64,000 nt of DNA, taken from assembly GCA_963827855.1 (NCBI GenBank), contig CAWHBY010000002.1, forward strand, positions 2,480,001 through 2,544,000, given 5' to 3'. Numbering within the stretch: position 1 is the stretch's first letter; the number at the start of each line of letters is the position of its first letter. The notes under the pieces were generated by a model that saw only the letters and a list, made by a program, of their open reading frames with translations, made no database searches and was not told the origin of the DNA. Both the position numbers and the translations under genes were made by a program. The stretch comes from DTPU01 sp963827855. GTDB taxonomy: Bacteria; Planctomycetota; Phycisphaerae; Sedimentisphaerales; Anaerobacaceae. Of this stretch, positions 9,057 to 17,821 are shown one piece after another.

Positions 9057-11825
9057 ATGGGCATTCGAACGACTCTCGTTACCCTTGGCCTCTGGCTGGC
9101 CATAGCGTCGGCAACTGGGTCTGCCAAGACCATCTATGTGGATGGCGACGCGCCCGGACCGAACAACGGCACGTCCTGGACCAATGCCTTTAAGAACCTC
9201 CAGGATGCACTCGCCCAGGCCACCCAAGGCGATGAGGTCTGGGTGGCGCAAGGCACTTACAGGCCAGACAAGGGCGCTGGCCAGACTGCAGGCGCTCGCG
9301 CGGCCACGTTCCAGTTGGCCGACGGCGTCAAGATCTACGGCGGATACCCTGGATATGGTCAGCCCAAGCCCAATGCCCGGAACATCCAGGCTAATCCCAG
9401 CATCCTCAGCGGCGATCTGCTCGCCAATGACGCGCCCATGGACACCAGTCCATCCGCAGTGATCCGGGACCTCCTGGCAGATGCTACCCGGCAGGACAAC
9501 TCCTACGTGGTGGTCACCGGCAGCAGCGCGGATGCCACAGCCCTGCTCAGTGGTTTCACCATCACGGGGGGCGTCGCCAACTCCGGGACTTGGCCCAACA
9601 TGTATTCCGGCCAGGGCGCAGGCCTGTTCGTCTACAAGGGTGCGCCGGCCGTCCAGGACTGCACGTTCAAGGAGAACCTCTCGGCCGCCGGAGGAGCAGC
9701 GGTTGCGGGCCGGGAGTCCCAGGCCAGCTTCACCAACTGCACCTTCACGAACAACATGAGCATCAACAATGGCGGCGCGATCACGAGCTGGAGCTCGGCG
9801 ATGACGATCGGCCAGTGCACCTTCACCGCAAACCGGTCCGACGACAACCGGCAGGACGAGGTGGGCATCCACTGGTCCGGTCTGGGCGGGGCCATCTACA
9901 ATTGGTCGAGTCGTCTGGTGGTCACTGGATCGACCTTCGAGCGGAACGGCGGTTGCTTCGATGGAGGCGCCCTGTTCACCAGCCACGGCAGTGACGCGAA
10001 CCTGGTGGATTGCCGGTTCGTGGCCAATACCGCGACGAGCGGCGGAGGTGCCATTGAGAACATCGACAGTGCATCGCTGACCCTCACGCGGTGCGTCTTC
10101 CTGCAGAATACGGCCTGGTCGAGGGGCGGGGCCATCCGGTGTATGGATGCCAAGGCAACCCTGAACCAGTGCCGCTTCCTGGCCAACTCGACCAACAATA
10201 CGGGCGGCGCATTGTACAACCTGCGATCCGATATCGCCCTGGTGGGTTGCGTCTTCTCGGGGAACACCGCCTTCAACATCGGCGCTGCCACGGCCCATGA
10301 GGCCTGCACCACAGCGGTCATCAACTGCACCTTCGCCTCCAACGTCAGTGCCGGGGGTGGGGCCGCCATAGGTTGCCTGCCCTCCTCAACGACCTCGGAC
10401 GTCCAGAGTTGGCTTCATGTCATCAATTCGGTCCTCTGGGACCAGGCGAACGAGATCCTCAGCCAGGATCGCACGGTGCCCATCGTGCTATACAGTGACA
10501 TCTTCGATGAGCTGGGGCTGGGTCAGTGGACCGTGTGGGCCAATGAACACAACCTGAGCAACGACCCCCTGTTTGTCAATGCCCTGGGTACGGACGGGGT
10601 CGCCGGGACCGAGGACGACAACCTGCGGCTGGGCCTCGGCTCGCCCTGCATCGACTCCGGTGACAACGGCTGGGTCCCCTCCGGAACGACGCTCGACGCA
10701 GACGGGAACAAGCGGTTTGTGGATGATCCAGACTCCGCGGACACCGGTGCGGGACAAGCGCCCATCGTGGATCGGGGCGCCTATGAATACGTCAAGCGCG
10801 TGCCGGGTGCCGCCAAGCCCGTGGCCAACGCCGGTCCGGACCGGACGGCCTTCGCCTGGCTGGACAATCTGGCCCGCGTGACCCTGGATGGAGCCGCCTC
10901 CAGCGACGCGGATGGAGATCCGCTGACTTATGCGTGGACCTGGAAGGTTGGCACGACCAACTACCAGGCCACGGGAGCGACAGCCGAGATCACCCTGCCG
11001 GTCGGCGCCACAACGATCACGCTGGTGGTCAACGACGGCCGTCAGAACTCCAATCCCGACACGGTGGTGATCACGGTGCTGGGCCCCTTCACCGCCAAGA
11101 CCTCCATTCAACCCGAAGAGATCGATCGGAGCGATCCGAGGATCGAGTACGTCACGGTCCTGATGCAGTTGTCTGAAATCGCCGCCAATGACGTCGATGC
11201 CAGCCAGCCCGTAGTCATGACGCCCGGTCAGATCCTGGCAGGGGGCCAGTCGGTCTTTGACTACCGGCAGGGCCAGACCTTCATGACCACGATCATGGCC
11301 GTCTTTGACAAGGCCGCCCTCATGCAGGCCATCCCGAGCAATGGAGGAACGACGCTGACAATCACGGGCAAGTTGACCAGCGGCCGAAGCTTCAGCGGTT
11401 CCGCACCCGTCACCATCGTGGGAGCCGTCACGATCGACGCGACCGCACCCACGCCCAATCCGATGGCGTGGGCCAAGGCAGATCCGACCGTGAAGGATCC
11501 CAATGACCCCAACCTGTACGCCGGAGAGCCACGTGCCGTGCTGCTCGACCCAAGGGCGGACAACGGTACAGGCGAGACGGGCTGGGCGATCACGATGAGG
11601 GCCACCAAGGCCACGGACGCCAAGGGCGGGATCGAGTACCAGTTCGATTGCTTCGAAGACGATGCCTTGGACCGGACTTGGTCCGCCACGCCGGTCTACA
11701 CCACGGCCAAGATGAAGCGGACAGACGTCGTGAAGTACACCTTCCGCTGCAGGGCCAGGAACAAGACCGGTGGCGCCACCGCGTGGTCCAAGTGGGCCTG
11801 GGTGACTGAGACGCCCAAGCCGTAG
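9057..11825 (+). CDS. secreted right-handed beta-helix protein with anchor-Q-like segment and PKD domain
   Basis: A 922-residue exported protein preceded by AAAGGAGATC. A signal peptide (about 1-22) is followed by a long parallel beta-helix (about 24-500) with repeated G-G-A/CTF/N-x-A motifs and the opening phrase IYVDGDAPGPNNGTSWTNAF, typical of planctomycete surface proteins. At about 501-580 DPLFVNALGTDG and VDRGAYEY match the choice-of-anchor Q pattern. A PKD-like domain follows (about 590-680, with AGPDRTAFAW and LDGAASSDADGDPLTYAW). The last 240 residues are unassigned and may be an attachment region. It is a single-gene unit ending in a strong hairpin. Function is probably adhesion or glycan contact; no catalytic motif is visible. 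Confidence 0.85.
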   Translation: MGIRTTLVTLGLWLAIASATGSAKTIYVDGDAPGPNNGTSWTNAFKNLQDALAQATQGDEVWVAQGTYRPDKGAGQTAGARAATFQLADGVKIYGGYPGYGQPKPNARNIQANPSILSGDLLANDAPMDTSPSAVIRDLLADATRQDNSYVVVTGSSADATALLSGFTITGGVANSGTWPNMYSGQGAGLFVYKGAPAVQDCTFKENLSAAGGAAVAGRESQASFTNCTFTNNMSINNGGAITSWSSAMTIGQCTFTANRSDDNRQDEVGIHWSGLGGAIYNWSSRLVVTGSTFERNGGCFDGGALFTSHGSDANLVDCRFVANTATSGGGAIENIDSASLTLTRCVFLQNTAWSRGGAIRCMDAKATLNQCRFLANSTNNTGGALYNLRSDIALVGCVFSGNTAFNIGAATAHEACTTAVINCTFASNVSAGGGAAIGCLPSSTTSDVQSWLHVINSVLWDQANEILSQDRTVPIVLYSDIFDELGLGQWTVWANEHNLSNDPLFVNALGTDGVAGTEDDNLRLGLGSPCIDSGDNGWVPSGTTLDADGNKRFVDDPDSADTGAGQAPIVDRGAYEYVKRVPGAAKPVANAGPDRTAFAWLDNLARVTLDGAASSDADGDPLTYAWTWKVGTTNYQATGATAEITLPVGATTITLVVNDGRQNSNPDTVVITVLGPFTAKTSIQPEEIDRSDPRIEYVTVLMQLSEIAANDVDASQPVVMTPGQILAGGQSVFDYRQGQTFMTTIMAVFDKAALMQAIPSNGGTTLTITGKLTSGRSFSGSAPVTIVGAVTIDATAPTPNPMAWAKADPTVKDPNDPNLYAGEPRAVLLDPRADNGTGETGWAITMRATKATDAKGGIEYQFDCFEDDALDRTWSATPVYTTAKMKRTDVVKYTFRCRARNKTGGATAWSKWAWVTETPKP

Positions 11826-11853
11826 TACGAGGCAGGTTCAATTCCGACAGATC

Positions 11854-11882
11854 GAGGGCTGGAGAGTCCATCTCCGGCCCTC
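11854..11882 (+). terminator. Rho-independent terminator after the beta-helix gene
   Basis: A 12-bp stem (GAGGGCTGGAGA at 11854-11865 and TCTCCGGCCCTC at 11871-11882, one G-T pair) with a 5-base loop, followed by TTCATTT. It lies about 30 bases after the stop at 11825. Confidence 0.75.
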
Positions 11883-11923
11883 TTCATTTGGACCCGAGAG
11901 ACCGGGGCACACCAAAAAGAAAA

Positions 11924-11945
11924 GGGCCGACCTTCGGGTCGGCCC
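11924..11945 (-). terminator. Rho-independent terminator, minus strand
   Basis: A perfect 9-bp GC stem (GGGCCGACC at 11924-11932, GGTCGGCCC at 11937-11945) with a four-base loop. On the minus strand it is followed by TTTTCTTTTT (11914-11923). It would terminate transcription coming from the porin-like gene at 12226, whose stop is about 280 bases upstream, with a repeat element in between. Confidence 0.8.
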
Positions 11946-11972
11946 CTGCATAGCTCGGTTGGGCGATGCGGG

Positions 11973-12229
11973 CTAGCCCGCATTTCTCACAAGGCTTCGG
12001 ACGTCCGAAGCGTAAGTGAGGTTGCGGGTATGATTTGGGCTGGTTAGAAGGCGGACATATCAAGAACAGATTGTTCTGAGCGAGGCCTGGTGGCCGGATG
12101 CAAGGCCGCAGGTCCCAGTTGCCCGGAGGCGTACCCGTTGCGGTACGCTGAGGACAAGCGGGACCGAGAACGCAGCAGCCGGGCAACAGGACCGCTCAGA
12201 ACCGAACACTTGTGAGAAATGCGGGCTAG
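11973..12229. repeat. CTAG-flanked repeat element, copy A (257 bp)
   Basis: Left end CTAGCCCGCATTTCTCAC (11973-11990) and right end TTGTGAGAAATGCGGGCTAG (12210-12229) are inverted copies. The inside has no gene. The right CTAG supplies the TAG stop codon (12226-12228) of the minus-strand porin-like gene. Immediately left, 11967-11976 reads ATGCGGGCTAG, the end of a second element sharing the same CTAG. Related copies are at 16144, 17152, 52020 and 54245. Confidence 0.75.
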
Positions 12230-13086
12230 AACACGAGCTTCGCGCTCACGGTAAACCACACCTCGTCTTTGTCACCATCATCATCGCGGACTGTCTCTTC
12301 CATGACCCTCTCGTAGTACACGGCAGGAGTCACTGCGATCCCGTAGCCCAGATCGAACTCGGTAGACGCGCCGATGATCGCGTCAGACCAGTCGCTGTCC
12401 ACCGTCGTGCCGAAGGGGCTGAACCCGTCGTTGAACTCGATCTCGCCGTGCAGCTTGATGACCTGTTCAGGCATGGTTGCCACGAGTCCCGGGACTGAGA
12501 AGACGTAGTCCAGCATGCCGAGGTAGAGCCAGCCCGAGGCATTGCCGCCGGCCATCGAGTCTTCTCCAGACGGCCACAACTTGACGACCTGAACGCTCGG
12601 CACCAGACCCTTGACCATCGTGATGTTCGGCAAGGAGACGGTGGCCTGGCCTTCCTGGAGATCCCAGGCCCTCCACGTCCACTTCGGATAGTTGTAGTAG
12701 ACATAGCCGAGCTGGTACTGGGTCTCGATGGGCTCGCCCTTGTAGAGGCTGTTCTGGTAGTAGAGCTTATAGTCCCATCGCTGCCCCAACTCGTTGCCAC
12801 CGCCTACGGCCCTGTGGGCGGTGACGCTGGCGCCGAAGCCCGTGTTCGATAACTTCACGTCTGCGAGGCCCTGCAGAGCCCCCTTGTCGCGATAGATGTC
12901 AAACCCTCTCCAGATGAACTGGCTCTGGTAGGCCGCTTCAAAGGTGCCATGTACATCCAGGCCGTAGCCCAGGATCTCCAGATCCCTGGCTGGCTTCGAA
13001 CTGCTTGCCTGGGGTATGCTCGTCTGTGCCCCTGCCGCCACGGACAGAAGGGCAATGATCGTCAGGCCTGTGAGTTTTTTCATCAT
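12226..13086 (-). CDS. outer-membrane beta-barrel protein, TorF-like putative porin
   Basis: A 286-residue exported protein with a signal peptide (MMKKLTGLTIIALLSVAAGAQ). The rest alternates hydrophobic and polar residues as in beta-barrels and ends in Phe (SAKLVF), the usual outer-membrane assembly signal. The phrase YQSQFIWRGFDIYRDKGALQG matches the TorF/Gcw_chp pattern (a conserved WRG after a Tyr-rich strand). The ATG at 13086 follows AAGGAGACGTGGAC; the GTG 6 bases upstream is less likely. The TAG stop is formed by the end of repeat copy A. Probably a channel in the outer membrane; the solute is unknown. Confidence 0.75.
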   Translation of the reverse strand: MMKKLTGLTIIALLSVAAGAQTSIPQASSSKPARDLEILGYGLDVHGTFEAAYQSQFIWRGFDIYRDKGALQGLADVKLSNTGFGASVTAHRAVGGGNELGQRWDYKLYYQNSLYKGEPIETQYQLGYVYYNYPKWTWRAWDLQEGQATVSLPNITMVKGLVPSVQVVKLWPSGEDSMAGGNASGWLYLGMLDYVFSVPGLVATMPEQVIKLHGEIEFNDGFSPFGTTVDSDWSDAIIGASTEFDLGYGIAVTPAVYYERVMEETVRDDDGDKDEVWFTVSAKLVF

Positions 13087-13131
13087 GTCCACGTCTCCTT
13101 ACAAATACACCCTTAGATTCCCTTCTTCGGT

Positions 13132-13157
13132 CCCCCACAGGCCTGATGGCCGGGGGG
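13132..13157 (-). terminator. hairpin after the trpB2-like gene, possible terminator
   Basis: On the minus strand a run of C, then GGCC, a 4-base loop, GGCC, and a run of G fold into a GC-rich stem directly after the TAA stop at 13159. There is no T-run downstream on that strand, so termination is uncertain. Confidence 0.3.
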
Positions 13158-13158
13158 T

Positions 13159-14547
13159 TTACCACCGACCACTCTTTCGCGATTGGGCCTTCGGAAGCTG
13201 CTCCAGCTCCTTGGTCGACGCCTCCAGATCGCTCTGAGGCAACTCGTAGTCCGCCACTCTGCCCGACATGAAGGCGTCGTACCCACCCAGATCCAGGAGC
13301 CCATGTCCGCTGTAGCAGAACAGAATGACCTTCTCCTTCCCTTCTTCCTTGGCCTTCTTGGCCTCTTCCACGGCGCAGGCCAGCGCATGGCTGGTTTCCG
13401 GCGCAGCGATGGTGCCTTCGGTCCTCGCCCACAAGAGGGCCGCGTTCCAGCAGGCAGACTGCGGATACGCCCGCGGCGTGAACAGCCCTTCGACGATGCC
13501 CTGCGAGACCAGCGGGGCCATCCCATGATAGCGGAGGCCGCCCGCATGGATGGGCGGAGGCACAAAGGAGTGGCCCAGCGTGTGCATGGCCAGCAGCGGC
13601 GTCATGCCCGCCGTGTCCCCAAAATCATAGTGGAAGGGCGCCCGCGTCATGCTCGGGCAGGCAGCCGGCTCCACCGGGATGATCTCGATCTTCGCGCCAT
13701 GGATCTTGTCGGCGGCAAACGGGAAGGCCACGCCGCCGAAGTTGCTCCCGCCGCCTGCGCAGGCGATCACCACATCCGGCAGCCGCTCGTTTGCACTCTG
13801 CAACTGCTTCTTGGCCTCCAGACCGATGATCGTCTGGTGCAGCAGGACGTGGTTCAACACACTGCCCAGCGAGTAACGCGTCTTGCCCTCGCGGTCACTG
13901 ACCGCCTCTTCGATGGCCTCGCTGATGGCGATGCCCAGGCTCCCCGGTGAATCCGGGTGGTCCTTCAGGATATTGCGACCGGCCTGGGTGTCACGGCTGG
14001 GACTGGCCACGCACTTGGCGCCCCAGACGTTCATCATCAGCCGGCGGCCGGGCTTCTGGTCATAACTGATCCGCACCATGAAGACCTTGCACTCCATGCC
14101 CATGAGCCCCGTGGCATAGGCCAGGGCGCTGCCCCATTGACCTGCACCCGTCTCCGTGACCAGCCGCTTGATCCCCGCCTGCTTGTTGTACCAGGCCTGG
14201 GGGACCGAGGTATTGGGCTTGTGACTGCCGGCCGGACTGAGACTCTCATCCTTATAGTAGATCCTGGCTGGAGTCTGAAGGGCACGCTCCAGGGCAACGG
14301 CCCTGCGGAGGGGCGACGGTCTCCACTGATAGAGGATGTCCAACACCTCTTCCGGAATGTCGATCCAGCGCTGGGTGCTCACCTCCTGCTCAATCAGACT
14401 CATCGGAAAGACGGGCGTCAACATCTCGGGCTTGACGGGCTTTCCATCGGGGCCAAGGGGAGGCAGCGGCGCAGTCGGCAGATCAGCCGCCAGATTGTAC
14501 CATTGCTTTGGGATGTCAGCTTCCCGTAACAGGATCTTGCGTTCCAT
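13159..14547 (-). CDS. TrpB2-type tryptophan synthase beta chain-like PLP enzyme
   Basis: A 462-residue cytoplasmic enzyme of the fold-type II PLP family. GSHKPN (about residue 115) carries the PLP-binding lysine, and GAGQWGSA and CAGGGSNFGG are the substrate and phosphate-binding loops. The N-terminal extension with LPTAPLPPLGPDGKPV and the total length fit the TrpB2 subgroup rather than classical TrpB (about 400). TrpB2 makes tryptophan from serine and indole, often without a TrpA partner. No other trp gene is nearby, which agrees with that subgroup. A near-perfect sigma-70 promoter lies upstream at 14598-14626. Confidence 0.9.
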   Translation of the reverse strand: MERKILLREADIPKQWYNLAADLPTAPLPPLGPDGKPVKPEMLTPVFPMSLIEQEVSTQRWIDIPEEVLDILYQWRPSPLRRAVALERALQTPARIYYKDESLSPAGSHKPNTSVPQAWYNKQAGIKRLVTETGAGQWGSALAYATGLMGMECKVFMVRISYDQKPGRRLMMNVWGAKCVASPSRDTQAGRNILKDHPDSPGSLGIAISEAIEEAVSDREGKTRYSLGSVLNHVLLHQTIIGLEAKKQLQSANERLPDVVIACAGGGSNFGGVAFPFAADKIHGAKIEIIPVEPAACPSMTRAPFHYDFGDTAGMTPLLAMHTLGHSFVPPPIHAGGLRYHGMAPLVSQGIVEGLFTPRAYPQSACWNAALLWARTEGTIAAPETSHALACAVEEAKKAKEEGKEKVILFCYSGHGLLDLGGYDAFMSGRVADYELPQSDLEASTKELEQLPKAQSRKSGRW

Positions 14548-14597
14548 AGTCCATATTCTCCAGCTGGTTCACAATGTGTCTCGGAAAAGCACAGTGA

Positions 14598-14626
14598 TGT
14601 ATAGAATACCCCCAGGCCGCTGTCAA
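14598..14626 (-). promoter_or_regulatory. strong sigma-70-type promoter of the trpB2-like gene
   Basis: On the minus strand TTGACA (14626-14621), a 17-base spacer and TATACA (14603-14598). Transcription would start near 14590, giving a leader of about 43 bases to the ATG at 14547. No leader peptide or attenuator is evident. Confidence 0.7.
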
Positions 14627-14664
14627 AGCAAATCCATTCGCCATTTTCAGTGCTGAAAGGAGGG

Positions 14665-15537
14665 CTAGAACACCATCGCCGCGTAGCCAACGCTATCCAG
14701 ACTGGACGTGGCCATTCTGTCGGCCATCACACGGTGACTGTTGGTGTAGCCCAACAGATGCCCCGTGGTCCTGCCCAAGACCTTGGCGGCCGCCACTGCG
14801 GCCGCGGCCGCTCCGGGGCCGCAGGCATTGACGTTCTCTGCGGCCTCGCTGAGCATCCGCTGGGACTCCAGGGCCAGGGCCAACTCGATGAAGCGGCGGT
14901 CATTGACCTGGGCCGCCCACTCAATTCCCTGTCGGCCTCTCCCCTTCGGGACGAACCCATATCCGGGGCCGTAGTGCGTCAGATCGGTCGACCCCAGGCA
15001 AAGGACCTCCCCCGTCTGCTGCTGCATCCACTGCCCAAGCCATTGTCCGAGAGGCAGGGCCGACGGAGTGGGGGGCACGACCACCGGACAGAGCCGGGCC
15101 TTGGGAAAGCAGTACTGGACAAACGGTACTTGGACCTCGATGCTGTGCTCAGTTCGGTGCGCCGCGTTCGACAGGCCCGCCACCTCCGCCTTGACCAGTC
15201 GATCCACCAGCTCACGGCACACCTCGATGGAGCCCAGGGGGGTCTCCCACGCCGCATCGTCCGAGACGGCCGGCTTGGCCCCGAAGTAGCTATGAGACGC
15301 GCCGAGGATGACGCACACGTCCACAGACTCATGTTGCCGCTTCACCGCCGCGAAGACCGAGGCTGCCAGAGCGCCGCTGAAAACCCATCCCGCGTGGGGC
15401 ACGATCCCCGCAATGATCGCGTCCGGCAGCGAGGCCGGAAGAGGCGCCTCTTGCAGGCACTGCTCGATCAGAGCCCTGCAATCCGCCGGCCGGCCGGGGT
15501 AGAACTGATGCGCCGCAATGGGTCTTCGGGTCGACAT
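14665..15537 (-). CDS. amrB: AmmeMemoRadiSam system protein B / MEMO1 family
   Basis: A 290-residue cytoplasmic protein. PHAGWVFSG, a central GASHSYFG, RTEHSIEVQVPF and GSTDLTHYG are the conserved metal-site and pocket motifs of the Memo family, which shares the fold of extradiol dioxygenases. In many bacteria it occurs with AmmeA and a radical SAM protein; neither partner is next to it here. The biochemical role is unknown in bacteria. The ATG at 15537 is preferred because GGTGAG lies 4 bases upstream; the reading frame also contains TTG and GTG codons just before it. It is divergent from purE. Confidence 0.88.
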   Translation of the reverse strand: MSTRRPIAAHQFYPGRPADCRALIEQCLQEAPLPASLPDAIIAGIVPHAGWVFSGALAASVFAAVKRQHESVDVCVILGASHSYFGAKPAVSDDAAWETPLGSIEVCRELVDRLVKAEVAGLSNAAHRTEHSIEVQVPFVQYCFPKARLCPVVVPPTPSALPLGQWLGQWMQQQTGEVLCLGSTDLTHYGPGYGFVPKGRGRQGIEWAAQVNDRRFIELALALESQRMLSEAAENVNACGPGAAAAAVAAAKVLGRTTGHLLGYTNSHRVMADRMATSSLDSVGYAAMVF

Positions 15538-15559
15538 CGTGCTCACCAAGGATAGGGTC

Positions 15560-15588
15560 TTGCGTTCCTATCCGTGCAACGCTACACT
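15560..15588 (+). promoter_or_regulatory. candidate sigma-70 promoter of purE
   Basis: TTGCGT (15560-15565), a 17-base spacer and TACACT (15583-15588), 55 bases before the purE ATG in the divergent spacer with the Memo gene. Confidence 0.45.
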
Positions 15589-15643
15589 TTCCTGGCAACC
15601 ACACAACAATGGAATATTGTAAATGCAGTTCAGCAGGAAGGCA

Positions 15644-16147
15644 ATGGACTCAGAAAACGTCCCCCCCGTCGCAGTGGTCATGGGCTCTGACAGCGACCTT
15701 GCGGTCATGCAGGGCGCCATCGACCAGTTGAAGGGGTTTGGCATAGACCCCGTGGTCAGGATACTCTCCGCCCACAGGACCCCCCAGGTCGCTGCGGACT
15801 TCGCCGAGTCTGCGGCCGGTCAGGGGATCAAGGTCATCATTGCCGCCGCGGGCATGGCGGCCCACCTCGCCGGCGCGCTGGCGAGCCGGACCTGGTTACC
15901 CGTCATCGGAGTCCCTCTGGCCTCTGAGCCCGGATTGGGGGGCCTCGACGCCCTGCTGAGCACGGTCCAGATGCCGGGCGGAATCCCCGTGGCCACCATG
16001 GCGATCGGCAAGGCCGGCGCCAAGAACGCCGCGCTCTTCGCCGTCCAGATCCTGGCCACCTCCGACCGGAAGCTCCAGGAGAGGCTGCTCCGCTTCCGCC
16101 AGGAACAGGCCGACAAGGTGATCAGCCGGGACGCCTCGCTCCACTAG
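15644..16147 (+). CDS. purE: N5-carboxyaminoimidazole ribonucleotide mutase (PurE class I)
   Basis: A 167-residue cytoplasmic enzyme of purine synthesis that interconverts N5-CAIR and CAIR. VVMGSDSDL, SAHRTP and AAAGMAAHLAGALA are the signature substrate-binding motifs, followed by GLDALLSTVQMPGGIPVATM. The length is typical of class I. The ATG at 15644 is preferred over 15623 because AGGAAGG lies just upstream and the family start falls here. No purK is adjacent. The TAG stop (16145-16147) lies in the CTAG of a diverged repeat copy. Confidence 0.93.
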   Translation: MDSENVPPVAVVMGSDSDLAVMQGAIDQLKGFGIDPVVRILSAHRTPQVAADFAESAAGQGIKVIIAAAGMAAHLAGALASRTWLPVIGVPLASEPGLGGLDALLSTVQMPGGIPVATMAIGKAGAKNAALFAVQILATSDRKLQERLLRFRQEQADKVISRDASLH

Positions 16148-16350
16148 CCCGCATGTCACCAGGTCGGAAAATGTTCCCCCTCCGCCCCGCCGCCGCGGGC
16201 TTATTTCGGGACGGTACAATGTCACTTCGCCGGGGCGAGAACCCCTTTCCGCCGGAGGCCACGTCTACAGCCGCACGCGGTCCGGACCTCCGCCGGAAAG
16301 TGCTGGCCTCGGGCCAGAATATGGATGAAAAAAGACCAGAAAATGCGGGC
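16144..16350. repeat. diverged CTAG-type element, copy E, with structured interior
   Basis: The left end CTAGCCCGCATGTCAC begins on the purE stop codon; AAATGCGGGC at 16341-16350 matches the right end without its CTAG. Inside are a 14-bp inverted repeat with one mismatch (16245-16258 and 16287-16300) and a perfect hairpin CTGGCC/GGCCAG (16303-16317). A 21-base segment at 16153-16173 recurs with two differences at 31776-31796. It could be an old element copy or a structured leader of the gene at 16465. Confidence 0.4.
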
Positions 16351-16464
16351 CAAATTCTATAGGAATGTCTTTGCACATGCCGATGCACGGATATATAGTC
16401 ACAAAGCACATTGGGCGGTGTGCTTACGCAAGTCGGTCAGTTGCCCAGGAGTGGCTGTGGTCAT

Positions 16465-17061
16465 ATGGCGGTAAAGCTCGCGAGCAAGGATGGGACAAAA
16501 GCGGCTCAACTGCGGGTCTGGAAGGCCCTGCTGATGCTCCTGGTTTCCATGACCGCCGGGGCGATCCTCCTGATGAGTCTCGGCAACAATCCCCCCTCCG
16601 GCGGCGCCTTCTGCCTGTCCAGCTACTACAAGCTGGCCTCGCCCGATCAGGCCGTCGCCTCCCGCACCGAGCAGATGGCGGATCGCTGGCAGCGGATTGA
16701 GATCTGCTACAGCGGCACGCGAGGCGGCAACATCGAATGGCTCGCCTATCTTCAGGGACTGTCACGGCTTCAGGATCTCGAGTGCCACTTTGTCCTGTGC
16801 AACGGACTGGGCGGTGATGATGGACAGATCCTGACCACGGCTCGATGGGACAGTCAGCAGTTCGTCCGGTTCAGTCTGAACGGCGAAGGCGGCCAGGGAA
16901 CGGTCCGGATCTGCCTGGTGTCCGATGGGCGGCAGACGTATCCCACGGACTGCCAGATCAAGCGGGTCGAGGCCCTCGTCAACACGTTGTGCCGGCGGTT
17001 CGGGATCAGTCCGGAGTCGGTCTACTATCCCGCCGACATGATTGCACCCCAGGGCCGCTGA
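16465..17061 (+). CDS. membrane-anchored protein, N-acetylmuramoyl-L-alanine amidase-like
   Basis: A 198-residue protein with one N-terminal membrane segment (about residues 17-38, LLMLLVSMTAGAILLMSLG). The outer part shows HFVLCNGLGGDDGQI and, near the end, TDCQIKRVEALVNTLCRRFG, a layout seen in type-2 amidase/PGRP domains. The usual first zinc histidine and the catalytic region are not clearly preserved (IEICYSGTRGGNIEW where H-H-S/T is expected), so activity is doubtful. The ATG at 16465 is chosen over TTG at 16411; AGGAG lies 13 bases upstream, a long spacing. It is a single gene between repeat copies E and B. Confidence 0.6.
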   Translation: MAVKLASKDGTKAAQLRVWKALLMLLVSMTAGAILLMSLGNNPPSGGAFCLSSYYKLASPDQAVASRTEQMADRWQRIEICYSGTRGGNIEWLAYLQGLSRLQDLECHFVLCNGLGGDDGQILTTARWDSQQFVRFSLNGEGGQGTVRICLVSDGRQTYPTDCQIKRVEALVNTLCRRFGISPESVYYPADMIAPQGR

Positions 17062-17151
17062 CCCAGCTCACAGCGCGGCAGGTCTTTGGCTCACCTCTCC
17101 ACCCGCGGGTCCCTCATCTACCAGGAAGGTCTCCCTCCGGTGTCCTTAGGA

Positions 17152-17255
17152 CCCGCATTTCTCACGAGGCTTTGGACGTTCGAGGCAGAGGCGAGGCTAT
17201 GAACTTGAGTTGGGCCGGATGCAAGGCCGATGCATCTATGACAGACTGTTGTGAG
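17152..17255. repeat. CTAG-type element, copy B (right end lost)
   Basis: Starts CCCGCATTTCTCACGAGG and matches the reverse complement of copy D over roughly 100 bases (including GAACTTGAGTTGGGCCGG). Similarity stops after TTGTGAG at 17255. The rest of the gene-free stretch 17062-17423 holds nothing I can identify. Confidence 0.65.
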
Positions 17256-17423
17256 CGAGGCTACGCGTACAGCAACGGCTGCGGATGATGAAGAACGCAG
17301 TGCCATCGCGACGGGTACTGAAGAGGGGAGCATTCGCGGAAAGCAACATCGCTGAACGCGTGGGGGACCGGTGCGGAGAGGCCTGCAGTACAGCGGCCTG
17401 AAGATCGCTTTCCCTGACTGTGG

Positions 17424-17693
17424 TCAGATCCCGAAGTCCACGAGATCCTGGGCCGCAGCCCGGATCGCTTCGACCCTGTCCAGTTGTCCAGAGGCCAGCA
17501 GTGCCTGGGCCCTCTGTACGGCTTGGCAGTCTGATTCGGAGCCCTGGATCGCCTGGGCGACGAGCGGGGCATACTGGATTTGCAGCGTAGCATCCACGGG
17601 CACTTGCGAAGGGGCGGCAGCTCCCTGGCCGTTGCGTTGGGCCGGCTTGGGCATGATCTCTTGAGCCGCACGTCCATTGATATTCTGAATCAT
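17424..17693 (-). CDS. small protein, candidate anti-sigma-28 factor (FlgM-like)
   Basis: An 89-residue soluble protein with no signal peptide. The N-terminus (MIQNINGRAAQEIMP) is disordered and the C-terminal half is helical, ending LLASGQLDRVEAIRAAAQDLVDFGI, which resembles the C-terminal FlgM pattern (LASGxYxV-x-EAIAxxxL). FlgM binds FliA until hook completion and is then secreted. Length and position at the edge of a cluster that encodes FliA support this, but similarity is weak and I would not assign the symbol. The ribosome site is weak. Confidence 0.4.
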   Translation of the reverse strand: MIQNINGRAAQEIMPKPAQRNGQGAAAPSQVPVDATLQIQYAPLVAQAIQGSESDCQAVQRAQALLASGQLDRVEAIRAAAQDLVDFGI

Positions 17694-17736
17694 GAGGTTG
17701 TACCCCTAGTCTAAGGTCTCTGCACTACCTACATCC

Positions 17737-17764
17737 ATTCTCGCATGTACCCCGGGAAAACTTA
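17737..17764 (-). promoter_or_regulatory. possible FliA (sigma-28)-type promoter
   Basis: On the minus strand TAAGTTTT (17764-17757), 12 bases, then GCGAGAAT (17744-17737), loosely matching TAAAGTTT-N11-GCCGATAA. It would start transcription near 17730, just before the FlgM-like gene. Low specificity. Confidence 0.28.
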
Positions 17765-17821
17765 GCGCCAAGGAGCGACTTTTCCTATTTTTTTTCAAGT
17801 CTGCCACCCCGAGAACGCTTC

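Noticed and set aside
17152..17255. Transposase fragment in repeat copy B
   Set aside because: No frame longer than a few dozen codons matches a transposase motif; it is non-coding.
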